A DNA stretch of 61,091 bases from an uncultured Pelagibacteraceae bacterium (GTDB lineage Bacteria; Pseudomonadota; Alphaproteobacteria; Pelagibacterales; Pelagibacteraceae). The stretch is taken from assembly GCA_902539165.1 (NCBI GenBank), contig CACBHY010000003.1:134657-195747 (forward strand). Direction: 5' to 3'. Each line of letters starts with the position of its first letter. Within the stretch, counting starts at the first letter, position 1. The notes beneath the pieces were generated by a model. That model was not told where the DNA came from and ran no database searches. It saw nothing but the letters and a program-made list of their open reading frames with translations. Positions 17,725-26,007 of this stretch are shown one piece after another. The position numbers were made by a program, and so were the translations under genes.

Positions 17725-20060
17725 TAATAAAACTTTAGTATATTATTGCTATCTAATCTATCAGTATTTGAGTAAAGAACTTTTCCATTAACCACATTTT
17801 CTTTTTTAAAAACTTCTATGATTGTATTTTTTGTAGAAAATTTAGCCTTTTGCCCTGTTTTAGGATCTACTACCATCATAATTGTATCTTCGGCTGCTTT
17901 AAATGGTCTGGCATCTGATTTTTTTACAACTTGCTTAATAAAATCTTTAAAAATCGGAAGTGCAGTTTTTGAGCCAGTTTCATATTTTCCAAGAGGTGAA
18001 GGGTCATCTGAACCTACATAAACTCCCACTAATAAGTTTGAGGTAAAGCCAATAAACCAAGTATCTGTGTTTTTGTTTGTTGTTCCAGTTTTGCCAGCAA
18101 TATTTAAGTTCAAGTCTCTTAGTTTTTTGCCAGTACCTCTTTGAACTGCACCTTCAAGTATTGAGGTCATTTGATATGCAGTTTCGGGTGAAAAAATTTG
18201 CTTATAGTTATTTTGAATTTTTGGATAATCGTTACTCAGGTAAGAAATTTGATCACAATCTATGCACTGTCTCAAGTTATTATTGTATATAGTGTTTCCT
18301 TCACTATCTTGAATTCTATCAATTAATATTGGCTCAACAAGTTTTCCACCATTAACAAAAGCTGAATAAGCTGAGGTTAAATTTATAAGAGTAGTCTCAG
18401 CAGAACCCAACGATATAGACAATAATTCCTCTGGATTTTCATAAATTTTGAGATCTTTTGAGAAATTTACAATTCTTTCAACACCAAGATTCTGAGCAAT
18501 TCGTACAGTCATTAAATTTCTAGATTTTTCCAATCCAGTTCGAAGTGTAGATGGGCCATAAAATTTTTTCCCATAATTTTCAGGTTTCCACATCTTTAGA
18601 TCGTCACCTTGATCTAAAACTATAGGTGCGTCTAATACTAAAGATGTTGGAGTATAATTATTTTCTAATGCTAATGCATAAACAAACGGTTTAAAAGCAG
18701 AACCTGGCTGTCTATTTGCCTGAGTCGCTCTATTAAATTCACTTTTTTTAAAACTAAATCCACCACTTAGTGCTAAAATTCTTCCAGTATAAGGATCCAT
18801 AACAACAATTCCTCCGTTGATTTTAGGTAATTGTTGTAAACTAAATTTGTTATCACTTATTTTTTTTACATATATTATGTCACCTAGTTGAAATAAGTTT
18901 TTAAATTCTTTTTTGGTCCAAGAAATATCTTTGTATTCAATAACACCTTGAATTTTATCTTCAGTCTCAATTTCTGCTGAGAATTTATTTATTTTTTTTA
19001 CTATTGCCAATGACCAATCAATTGACTTTTCTAAATTATACTTTTTTAAATCTTTATTCCAATTACTTTTATAAATCTTGCTAGTTAATGGTCCCCTCCA
19101 ACCTTTTCTTTGATCGTATGAAATTAATCCGTTTCTCAAGGAGTTTGTAGCAATTTTTTGAAACTCTAAATTGATAGGTGTATTTATATTGAACCCTTGT
19201 TTATATACTTTGTCATAGGTAAAATTTTTGATTACATTTTTTCTTACATCCTCAATAAAATATTGTGCATCTTCAAGATAAATTTTCTTATTTTTACTTA
19301 ATATAATTTCTTTATTTTTTAATTTCTCATACCACTCAGAGGTTATATAATTATTATCTAATAAGTTTTTTAAAACTAGATTTCTTCTAAATTTTGCAAC
19401 TTCAATATCTCTATATGGATTGTACCTACTTGGAGCCTTAGGTAATGCGGCTAACAATGCAGCCTCTGAATAATTTATGTCTCTAATTGATTTATCAAAA
19501 TATTCCAAGCTAGCAGCTGCTATTCCATAAGCTCCACTTCCTAAATATATTTGATTTAAGTATAATTCCAAAATTCTTTCTTTGGAAAGTGCTCTTTCGA
19601 TCCTAAAAGCTAAAATTGCTTCTTTAATTTTTCTATTAATACTCACTTCATTTGTTAATAAAAAATTTTTTGCAACTTGTTGCGTTATTGTTGAAGCACC
19701 CTCTAATCGCTCAGATGAAATAATGTTAGATATATTATTAACTACTGCTCTCAACACTCCTTTGGCATCTACACCTGGATGTGAAAAAAAATTTTTATCT
19801 TCTGCAGATAAAAATGCATTTATTACATTTTTAGGGATTGAGCTGTAAGGCACAAATACCCTTTTTTCCTTAGAAAAGTCTGCAACAAGCTCTCCTTCTC
19901 CTGAGTAAACCTTGCTTGAAACAGGTGGTTTATAATTTTTTAAAAATTTATAATCAGGAATATCATTTGAATAACTCCACAACACACCAACTATCAAAAC
20001 ACCTGTTAAAAGAACTATAGCTATAGAAATAAGAAGAATATTCTTTAAAAACTTATGCAT
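17724..20060 (-). CDS. mrcA: penicillin-binding protein 1A (bifunctional transglycosylase/transpeptidase)
   Basis: 778 residues. An N-terminal membrane anchor (about 7-30) is followed by a GT51 glycosyltransferase domain with the catalytic EDKNFFSHPG (E87) and GASTITQQ. An OB-like middle region precedes the transpeptidase domain with SAFK (S454-K457) and KTGTTNKNTDTWF. It polymerises and crosslinks peptidoglycan in the periplasm. It heads a minus-strand cluster with prfB and the AsmA-like gene and is divergent from rne. Confidence 0.95.
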   Translation of the reverse strand: MHKFLKNILLISIAIVLLTGVLIVGVLWSYSNDIPDYKFLKNYKPPVSSKVYSGEGELVADFSKEKRVFVPYSSIPKNVINAFLSAEDKNFFSHPGVDAKGVLRAVVNNISNIISSERLEGASTITQQVAKNFLLTNEVSINRKIKEAILAFRIERALSKERILELYLNQIYLGSGAYGIAAASLEYFDKSIRDINYSEAALLAALPKAPSRYNPYRDIEVAKFRRNLVLKNLLDNNYITSEWYEKLKNKEIILSKNKKIYLEDAQYFIEDVRKNVIKNFTYDKVYKQGFNINTPINLEFQKIATNSLRNGLISYDQRKGWRGPLTSKIYKSNWNKDLKKYNLEKSIDWSLAIVKKINKFSAEIETEDKIQGVIEYKDISWTKKEFKNLFQLGDIIYVKKISDNKFSLQQLPKINGGIVVMDPYTGRILALSGGFSFKKSEFNRATQANRQPGSAFKPFVYALALENNYTPTSLVLDAPIVLDQGDDLKMWKPENYGKKFYGPSTLRTGLEKSRNLMTVRIAQNLGVERIVNFSKDLKIYENPEELLSISLGSAETTLINLTSAYSAFVNGGKLVEPILIDRIQDSEGNTIYNNNLRQCIDCDQISYLSNDYPKIQNNYKQIFSPETAYQMTSILEGAVQRGTGKKLRDLNLNIAGKTGTTNKNTDTWFIGFTSNLLVGVYVGSDDPSPLGKYETGSKTALPIFKDFIKQVVKKSDARPFKAAEDTIMMVVDPKTGQKAKFSTKNTIIEVFKKENVVNGKVLYSNTDRLDSNNILKFY

Positions 20061-20163
20061 TTTAATTCCATTATATCTTGGAATTTGTTAAAGATAAGGC
20101 AAAGGAATTAAACAAAATTTATTTAAACCAAGAAAATTTAATGAAATCAACAATAACAATATT

Positions 20164-21966
20164 ATGGAAAAAAATTTATACATTGATGCTTCGCATCCAA
20201 ATGAAACTAGAGTTGTTCTTAAATCTGACGAAAACATTGAAGATTACGAATACGAAGGTTTAAAAAATAACCTAATAAAAAATAATATTTATTTAGGTAA
20301 AGTAAGTAGAATTGAACCATCTCTTCAGGCTGCTTTTGTTGACTTTGGAAGAGATAGACATGGCTTTCTGTCTTTTAATGACATCCAATCGGATTATTAT
20401 CAAATACCAAAGGCTGATTTAGATAAAATTAAAGAAGAAGAAGAGAAAGCTAGAGAAGAACTTTCAAAACAAGTCGAGGCTAAAGAGGAAGAAATTATCG
20501 CTGAAGGTAAATTAGAGATAGATGATCCTATTGAAAAAGAAATAGAAAATCAGACAGAAAATAAAGAAATTATAGACGAGAAGAATAATACTGAAGAGGA
20601 AAAAGAAAAAAAGAAAGAAAATAAGTTTAGGTTTAAAAGATATAAAATTCAGGAAGTTATAAAACCAAATCAGGTTATACTTGTTCAAGTTATTAAAGAT
20701 GAAAGAGGTCAAAAAGGGGCTGCTCTTAGTACTTTTATTTCTATCGCTGGAAAATATATAGTTTTAATGCCGAATACACCAAAGGGTGGGGGTATTTCGA
20801 GAAAAATTTTTAATCCTACTGATAGAAAAAAAATAAGAACAATTTTAAATGAAATCGAAATTCCAAAAGAAATGGGATTAATTGTTAGAACAGCAGGTAG
20901 TAATAAAACTAAAAATGAAATCAATAATGATTTAACAACTCTTATTAAAACTTGGAGTCAAATTAAAGATAATGCAATAAATTCTATTGCTCCATCACTT
21001 ATTCATCAAGAAAGTGAAATTATTAAAAGAACTTTAAGAGACATGTTTGATGATAATACCCAAAATATAATTGTAGAGGGCACAGATGGTTATAAAAAGG
21101 CACAGTCTTTTATGAAAACAATGATGCCATCTAGTGTTAAAAAAGTAAAAAAATATAGAGGCAAAGTACCTTTGTTCATTGAGGAAAATATTGAGCAAAA
21201 ATTAAATCAAATCTTTGACTCTGAAATTAAACTTAAATCAGGAGGTTATTTAGTTATTAACCCTACTGAAGCATTAGTATCCATAGATATAAACTCAGGA
21301 AGCTCCATAAAAGGTAAAAATGTTGAAAGCACTGCGTTAGATACAAACATCGAAGCAGCAGAGGAAATTGCAAGACAAATTAAAATAAGAGATTTATCTG
21401 GTTTAATTATAATAGATTTTATTGACATGTTAAGTTATGGAAACAGACGATTGGTTGAGAGAAAACTAAAAGATAAATGCAGGTCAGATAGAGCTAGAAT
21501 ACAGATAGGTAGAATAAGTAACTTCGGTCTTTTAGAAATGTCTAGGCAAAGATTAAGGGAAAGTGCCATTAAGTGGAAAGTTACTTTAACAGATGAGTCG
21601 TTTGCACAGAAACTGCTTAAAATTGTTGAATTAAAAGCGGTTTTAAACAAAGCAAAATTTGTAGAGTTAAAAGTTTGTAAAAAAATTTCTGATTTTTTAA
21701 AAGAAAACTTTGTTAATGATTTAACTTATTTTGAAAAAAAAAATAAAATGACATTAGATATAATTAGCGATAATTCTTTAATAATTCCTGAATATATAAT
21801 AAATATTCAAAACAAGTCTAAAAAAACTATAGAATTAGTAGAGTATTATGAAAAACTTAAAAATTTAGAACTACAAAATAAAGAAGATAAAATAATCAAA
21901 AATAAAGAAAAAAAAACTTATAAAAAAACTTATAAAAAAAAAAGATTTTATAAAAAACCTAAATAA
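20164..21966 (+). CDS. rne: ribonuclease E/G family endoribonuclease, Zn-link missing
   Basis: 600 residues. The N-terminal S1 domain is split by a highly charged Glu/Lys insertion (about 85-160). The 5' sensor and RNase H-like core follow, then the DNase I-like catalytic part with SIDINSGSS (D375) and DFIDM (D418/D421). The region after MSRQRL (from 459), where RNase E normally carries the zinc-binding CPxCxGTG, reads RESAIKWKVTLT with no cysteine pair. The C-terminus is a short lysine-rich tail with no long degradosome scaffold. It processes rRNA/tRNA and starts mRNA decay. It could also be called RNase G (rng). Confidence 0.9.
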   Translation: MEKNLYIDASHPNETRVVLKSDENIEDYEYEGLKNNLIKNNIYLGKVSRIEPSLQAAFVDFGRDRHGFLSFNDIQSDYYQIPKADLDKIKEEEEKAREELSKQVEAKEEEIIAEGKLEIDDPIEKEIENQTENKEIIDEKNNTEEEKEKKKENKFRFKRYKIQEVIKPNQVILVQVIKDERGQKGAALSTFISIAGKYIVLMPNTPKGGGISRKIFNPTDRKKIRTILNEIEIPKEMGLIVRTAGSNKTKNEINNDLTTLIKTWSQIKDNAINSIAPSLIHQESEIIKRTLRDMFDDNTQNIIVEGTDGYKKAQSFMKTMMPSSVKKVKKYRGKVPLFIEENIEQKLNQIFDSEIKLKSGGYLVINPTEALVSIDINSGSSIKGKNVESTALDTNIEAAEEIARQIKIRDLSGLIIIDFIDMLSYGNRRLVERKLKDKCRSDRARIQIGRISNFGLLEMSRQRLRESAIKWKVTLTDESFAQKLLKIVELKAVLNKAKFVELKVCKKISDFLKENFVNDLTYFEKKNKMTLDIISDNSLIIPEYIINIQNKSKKTIELVEYYEKLKNLELQNKEDKIIKNKEKKTYKKTYKKKRFYKKPK

Positions 21967-22732
21967 TTCCTTCGTTTGGAGACGAAGGGTTTCCCATTAA
22001 TGTTTTGGCTATTCTGCCTGAATTGTAAGACTGTCTTCCAGCTACAACTGCATTTTTAAAAGCTAATGCCATCTCAAATGGTTTTTTTGCTTTTGCTATT
22101 GCTGTATTTACTAAGACACCATCACAACCAAGCTCCATTGCAATCGTAGCATCTGATGCTTGACCTAAACCTGCATCGATAATAACAGGAAGTTTAGTTT
22201 GCTTTCTAATAATTTGAATATTAATTTTATTTAATATTCCTAATCCAGAACCAATCGGTGCCGCCAAAGGCATAATTGCATCTGCTCCTGAATTCTCTAA
22301 ACGTTTTGACATTAAGGGATCATCATTACAATAAACCATAACCCTAAACCCTTCCTTAGCAAGGATCTCTGTTGTTTTTAAGGTTTCAATCATGTCTGGA
22401 AATAAATTCGTTTTATCGCCTAAAACTTCAAGCTTAACTAGCTTCCAACCTCCAATTTCTCTTGCTAATCTTAGTGTTCTTAAAGCATCTTTTGAGTTGA
22501 AACAGCCTGCTGTGTTTGGAAGATATGTAATTTTTTTTGGATCAATGTAGTCCATTAAAAGTGGTTTGTTTTTATTTGAAATATTCACGCGTCTTACAGC
22601 AACTGTAACAATTTCCGCACCAGAAAATTTTATTGCTTTTGCACATTCTGCCATGCTTTTGTATTTCCCAGTTCCAACTATTAATCTTGAATCAAATTTT
22701 TTTTTTGCAATTATAAATTTATCTTCTTTCAA
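21959..22732 (-). CDS. thiG: thiazole synthase
   Basis: 257 residues from a TTG at 22732, chosen over a TTG at 22747 because GGAGGAGG lies 5 bases before it and the shorter form does not overlap thiS. It is a TIM-barrel protein with SRLIVGTGKY, GGWKLVKLEVLGD (Schiff-base lysine), VIIDAGLGQASDA and GCDGVLVNTAIAKA. ThiG forms the thiazole phosphate of thiamine from deoxyxylulose-5-phosphate, dehydroglycine and ThiS thiocarboxylate. The 3' end overlaps rne by 8 bp. Confidence 0.94.
   Translation of the reverse strand: MKEDKFIIAKKKFDSRLIVGTGKYKSMAECAKAIKFSGAEIVTVAVRRVNISNKNKPLLMDYIDPKKITYLPNTAGCFNSKDALRTLRLAREIGGWKLVKLEVLGDKTNLFPDMIETLKTTEILAKEGFRVMVYCNDDPLMSKRLENSGADAIMPLAAPIGSGLGILNKINIQIIRKQTKLPVIIDAGLGQASDATIAMELGCDGVLVNTAIAKAKKPFEMALAFKNAVVAGRQSYNSGRIAKTLMGNPSSPNEGII
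21969..21988. terminator. hairpin at the rne/thiG convergent ends
   Basis: CCTTCGT (21969-21975) and ACGAAGG (21982-21988) form a 7-bp GC-containing stem with a 6-base loop, just past the rne stop and inside the last codons of thiG. It is one of the few GC-rich stems in the region. There is no strong T-run on either side, so it may instead act as a 3' stabilising or bidirectional pause element. Confidence 0.4.
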
Positions 22733-22733
22733 A

Positions 22734-22943
22734 CTATCCTCCTCCAATAAAATGAACTATTTCAATTTTATCATTTTTTTTTAATTTTATATTGTTAGAT
22801 CTTTTTTTATCAATAATTTCTTGATTTAATTCAATTGCCACTTTTTTTATTGGAATTTTAAGATTTTTCAAAAGATCAGACAATTTAGAGTTATTCAAAA
22901 CTGTTTTAAATTTACCATTTACTTTAATTTTTATTTTTTTCAT
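22734..22943 (-). CDS. thiS: ThiS, sulfur carrier for thiamine synthesis
   Basis: 69 residues from the ATG at 22943; longer in-frame extensions run into aroQ and are not credible. It is a beta-grasp ubiquitin-like protein with a MKKIKIKVNGK start, VAIELNQEII, and the C-terminal VHFIGGG whose last glycine becomes the thiocarboxylate. It is placed directly before thiG. Divergent aroQ begins only 16 bp away. Confidence 0.92.
   Translation of the reverse strand: MKKIKIKVNGKFKTVLNNSKLSDLLKNLKIPIKKVAIELNQEIIDKKRSNNIKLKKNDKIEIVHFIGGG
22738..22745 (-). promoter_or_regulatory. thiG ribosome binding site made by the ThiS Gly-Gly-Gly codons
   Basis: GGAGGAGG on the minus strand lies 5 bases before the TTG start of thiG and is also the GGA GGA GGA encoding the functional glycine tail of ThiS. 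Confidence 0.7.
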
Positions 22944-22959
22944 CGTATATAAGTGCTGA

Positions 22960-23409
22960 ATGACTAATAAAATAATTATTATTAATGGTCCAAATCTTAA
23001 TCTATTAGGTGAAAGAGAACAATCACAATATGGATCAGATACATTTGAGCAATTAAAAGAAAAATGCTTAAAAAAATCAAAAGAAATTGGTTTAGAGGTA
23101 AACTTTACACAATCAAATTTAGAAGGTGAAATAGTAAATATCATTCAAGAAGCTAGAAAAGAATACACAGGAATGATAATTAATGCAGCGGGGTTTACGC
23201 ATACATCAGTAGCAATTAGAGATGCTCTTAGTCTATTCAAAAAACCAATAATCGAATTACATATATCTAATATTTATAAAAGAGAGGAGTTTAGACACAA
23301 ATCTTTAATAAGTGATATAGCAACTGGTGGTATTTTTGGTTTAGGTACTGAAGGTTATATTTTAGCCATAATTTCTATACAAAAGATCATAGAGAATGAA
23401 AATCGATAA
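22960..23409 (+). CDS. aroQ: type II 3-dehydroquinate dehydratase
   Basis: 149 residues, dodecameric type II dehydroquinase. Motifs are GPNLNLLGEREQSQYG (catalytic Tyr region), NAAGFTHTSVAIRDAL (catalytic His) and ELHISNIYKREEFRHKS. It catalyses the third step of the shikimate pathway. It overlaps accB by 14 bp; the order aroQ-accB-accC is a common alphaproteobacterial operon. Confidence 0.95.
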   Translation: MTNKIIIINGPNLNLLGEREQSQYGSDTFEQLKEKCLKKSKEIGLEVNFTQSNLEGEIVNIIQEARKEYTGMIINAAGFTHTSVAIRDALSLFKKPIIELHISNIYKREEFRHKSLISDIATGGIFGLGTEGYILAIISIQKIIENENR

Positions 23410-23830
23410 AAAAATTATTAAAGAATTAAATGATTATCTAAAAGAGTTTAATCTTACTGAAATAGAAATCACTGAGAAAGACACTAAAATTAAAGTCTCA
23501 AAAAATTTAAGTTCTAACATTAATCAGCCTTCAATGGTTACTTATAATTCCCCAACTGAAAAAAGTATGTCAGAAAATAATCAAAGTATTAAAAATGGTA
23601 TTGAGGTTACATCTCCAATAATCGGTACTGCTTACCATGCGCCTGAACCAGGTGCAAAAAAATTTATTGAAGTAGGTAAAAAAATTAAAAAAGGTGACAC
23701 AATAATGATTGTTGAAGCAATGAAGACAATGAATCATGTGCCCTCCTCATCTGACGGGGTTGTAAAAGAAATATGTATCGATGATGGCCAACCAGTTGAA
23801 TTTGGTCAAACTCTTATCGTTTTAGAATAA
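23396..23830 (+). CDS. accB: biotin carboxyl carrier protein of acetyl-CoA carboxylase
   Basis: 144 residues. An N-terminal helical part and a polar linker (about 38-68) lead to a C-terminal biotinyl domain with EAMKTMNHV, where K110 is the biotin site. It shuttles carboxybiotin between AccC and the carboxyltransferase for fatty-acid synthesis. It overlaps aroQ by 14 bp, and accC follows 3 bp later. Confidence 0.95.
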   Translation: MKIDKKIIKELNDYLKEFNLTEIEITEKDTKIKVSKNLSSNINQPSMVTYNSPTEKSMSENNQSIKNGIEVTSPIIGTAYHAPEPGAKKFIEVGKKIKKGDTIMIVEAMKTMNHVPSSSDGVVKEICIDDGQPVEFGQTLIVLE

Positions 23831-23833
23831 ATA

Positions 23834-25171
23834 ATGTTTAAAAAAATTTTAATTGCTAACCGTGGGGAAATTGCGGTTAGAATTATTAGAGCATGTAAAG
23901 AATGGGGAATATCAACTGTTGCTGTCCATTCTGATGTTGATCGAGACAGTATGCACGTTAGACTTGCTGATGAGAGTGTCTGTATAGGCTCCCACCAACC
24001 ACAAAATAGTTACCTGAATATACCTGCATTGATGTCTGCTATAGAGCTAACTAATGCTGAAGCTGTTCATCCTGGTTATGGTTTTCTATCAGAGAATGCA
24101 AATTTTGCAAAAATATTAGAGGAAAATAAAATTAAATTTATTGGGGCTTCTTCAGAATTAATCGCGATGATGGGTGATAAAATTCAAGCAAAAAAAATTG
24201 CAAAAGAAAATGGATTACCAGTTATTGAAGGTTCTGAGGGTGGTGTGAAAGATATCGCTCAAGCTAAGGAACTTTGTAAAAAAATTGGTTTTCCTGTTTT
24301 AATTAAAGCCTCAGGTGGAGGCGGTGGAAAAGGTATGAAAATCGTTTACAAAGAAGAGGAATTTGAAACATTATTTTCTACTGCTAAATCAGAGGCACAA
24401 AAATATTTTGGAAATGATGAGGTTTATATTGAAAAATTTTTTCAAAATCCTAGGCATATCGAAGTACAGATTTTAGCTGGTAAGAACCGAGTTGTGCATC
24501 TTCATGAAAGAGATTGTTCAGTCCAAAGAAGACATCAAAAACTTATTGAGGAGACACCTAGTCCAGTTTTAAATAATGAAGTTAGAAAAGATCTTTTTGA
24601 AAAAACAGTGAATATGGTTGAAAAAATTGGTTATATGGGTGCTGGGACAGTCGAATTTATATATGAAGGTGGTAAATTCTATTTTCTTGAGATGAATACT
24701 AGGGTTCAAGTAGAACATCCAGTAACAGAGATGGTCACAGGAATTGATATTATCAAAGAACAAATTTGGATTGCATTTTCAGGTGAGACAGCATTAAAGC
24801 AAAGTGACATTAATCCAAGAGGCCATGCAATTGAGTGTAGAATTAACGCTGAAGATGCAAGTAAAAACTTCCAACCTTCTCCAGGGACTATCGGGATGTG
24901 TCATCAACCATCCGGTTTTAGAACAAGAGTAGATGGAGCTATATACCAAGGCTATAAAGTAACTCCTTATTACGACAGCATGATTTGTAAGTTAATTTGT
25001 CATGGTCGAAATAGGTCAGAAGCAATTCAAAGAATGAATAGATCTTTAGATGAATTTGTAATTGAAGGAATTACAACAACTATTCCTTTACATAAAAAAC
25101 TATTAAATCATAAAAAATTTATTGAATCTGACTTCAATGTAGGATGGATAGATAAAGAAAAAATTATTTAA
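23834..25171 (+). CDS. accC: biotin carboxylase subunit of acetyl-CoA carboxylase
   Basis: 445 residues, close to the usual ~449. It has the ATP-grasp glycine loop KASGGGGGKGMK, HERDCSVQRRHQK, the active-site EMNTRVQVEHPVTE and GHAIECRINAED. It carboxylates biotin on AccB using bicarbonate and ATP. The accA and accD genes are not in the window. The 3' end overlaps the convergent DUF2155 gene by 4 bp. Confidence 0.97.
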   Translation: MFKKILIANRGEIAVRIIRACKEWGISTVAVHSDVDRDSMHVRLADESVCIGSHQPQNSYLNIPALMSAIELTNAEAVHPGYGFLSENANFAKILEENKIKFIGASSELIAMMGDKIQAKKIAKENGLPVIEGSEGGVKDIAQAKELCKKIGFPVLIKASGGGGGKGMKIVYKEEEFETLFSTAKSEAQKYFGNDEVYIEKFFQNPRHIEVQILAGKNRVVHLHERDCSVQRRHQKLIEETPSPVLNNEVRKDLFEKTVNMVEKIGYMGAGTVEFIYEGGKFYFLEMNTRVQVEHPVTEMVTGIDIIKEQIWIAFSGETALKQSDINPRGHAIECRINAEDASKNFQPSPGTIGMCHQPSGFRTRVDGAIYQGYKVTPYYDSMICKLICHGRNRSEAIQRMNRSLDEFVIEGITTTIPLHKKLLNHKKFIESDFNVGWIDKEKII

Positions 25172-25572
25172 TAACAGTTTACAAGCCAAATATCATAAAC
25201 TGGATGGTCAAATGGAGTTATTGATGGGCTTGAGGAAAACATCCATCCATTAAAAACAAAAACTTCATCATTATTTGAATTATTAAGGTCTATAACTTGT
25301 ATGTAAGCAGTAATTTCAGGGTTGTCGTCAAATTCTGAATTTTTACATTTTAAACTTTTTATTGATAAGTCTTTAAATGTCACTAGATCTCCATTTTTTA
25401 ATTTCAAAAGAGTATTTTTAGAGCTTATTTTATCTAAAATTTTAATATCTGTGTAAGTACCCTCTAAGTTACTTTGTGAAAGTGCAAATGAAAATAAAGA
25501 AAAATAAACAAAAATTATTAAGTTTAATTTAAGACTATTCTTTCCAGCTTTTATATTTTTTTTTAGCTCCAT
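25168..25572 (-). CDS. DUF2155-family secreted protein
   Basis: 134 residues. A hydrophobic N-terminal segment (about 17-32, ending SFALSQ) looks like a signal peptide. The body has the DUF2155 features: ILDKISSKNTLLKLKNGD, a CK segment, the core FNGWMFSSSPSITPFDHPVYDIWLVN and a C-terminal Cys. The function of the family is unknown. It is regularly found beside the NDUFA12-like gene in alphaproteobacteria, as here, where the two overlap by 38 bp. That is a long overlap, but no better start codon is seen. Confidence 0.82.
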   Translation of the reverse strand: MELKKNIKAGKNSLKLNLIIFVYFSLFSFALSQSNLEGTYTDIKILDKISSKNTLLKLKNGDLVTFKDLSIKSLKCKNSEFDDNPEITAYIQVIDLNNSNNDEVFVFNGWMFSSSPSITPFDHPVYDIWLVNCY

Positions 25573-25894
25573 CTTTATTTTTATTGGGATAGTATGCTTG
25601 ATCAGTACCTGTCAAATTAGATTGATGAGGTTTTTGCCATTCATATTTTTCAAGAATATGTTTTTTTTCTATTTTATTAGGAGTAAAATGCATCCACGAA
25701 TACCACTCAACTGGAATTTTTGATGCATCAATTGTATCAGTATATACAACCCATCTCTTCCCTTTTTTACTTTGATAGTATTTGTTGCCTAGCTCATCTG
25801 TTCCAACAAGTTTTCCAAAAAAAATAGTTTTTAATCTAGTTCCAAATGTATCTTGATTCCACCAAATGAAAATTTTTTTTAAAAGTGTCAACAT
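25535..25894 (-). CDS. NDUFA12-like complex I accessory protein
   Basis: 119 residues with the NDUFA12/B17.2 signature: WWNQDTFGTRLKT, KLVGTDELGNKYYQ, KRWVVYT and the PVEWYSWMHF core. The protein is an accessory or assembly factor of respiratory complex I shared by mitochondria and alphaproteobacteria, and supports the taxonomic call. The gene is upstream of DUF2155 on the same strand and divergent from the 26008 gene across a 113-bp AT-rich gap in which I see no clear motif. Confidence 0.92.
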   Translation of the reverse strand: MLTLLKKIFIWWNQDTFGTRLKTIFFGKLVGTDELGNKYYQSKKGKRWVVYTDTIDASKIPVEWYSWMHFTPNKIEKKHILEKYEWQKPHQSNLTGTDQAYYPNKNKDGAKKKYKSWKE

Positions 25895-26007
25895 TTTTAT
25901 TTTTTATTTTTTCAATTAAAAATTGTAAAATTTAAATTAGACTAAAATTTGAATAAGTATATAAATTAAATGATTCATTATTCAAATTAATTTTAAATTG
26001 AGGTCAA

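Noticed and set aside
20078..20263. 61-codon frame just upstream of and overlapping rne
   Set aside because: It begins at a TTG and overlaps 100 bp of the rne start in another frame; it shows no motif and no ribosome binding site.
22944..23144. N-terminal extension of thiS upstream of 22943
   Set aside because: It would run through aroQ on the opposite strand; ThiS proteins are about 65-70 residues and the ATG at 22943 gives exactly that.
25895..26007. Possible cobalamin riboswitch before the NrdJ-like gene
   Set aside because: The 113-bp gap is too short and too AT-rich, with no B12-box-like element or helical core visible.
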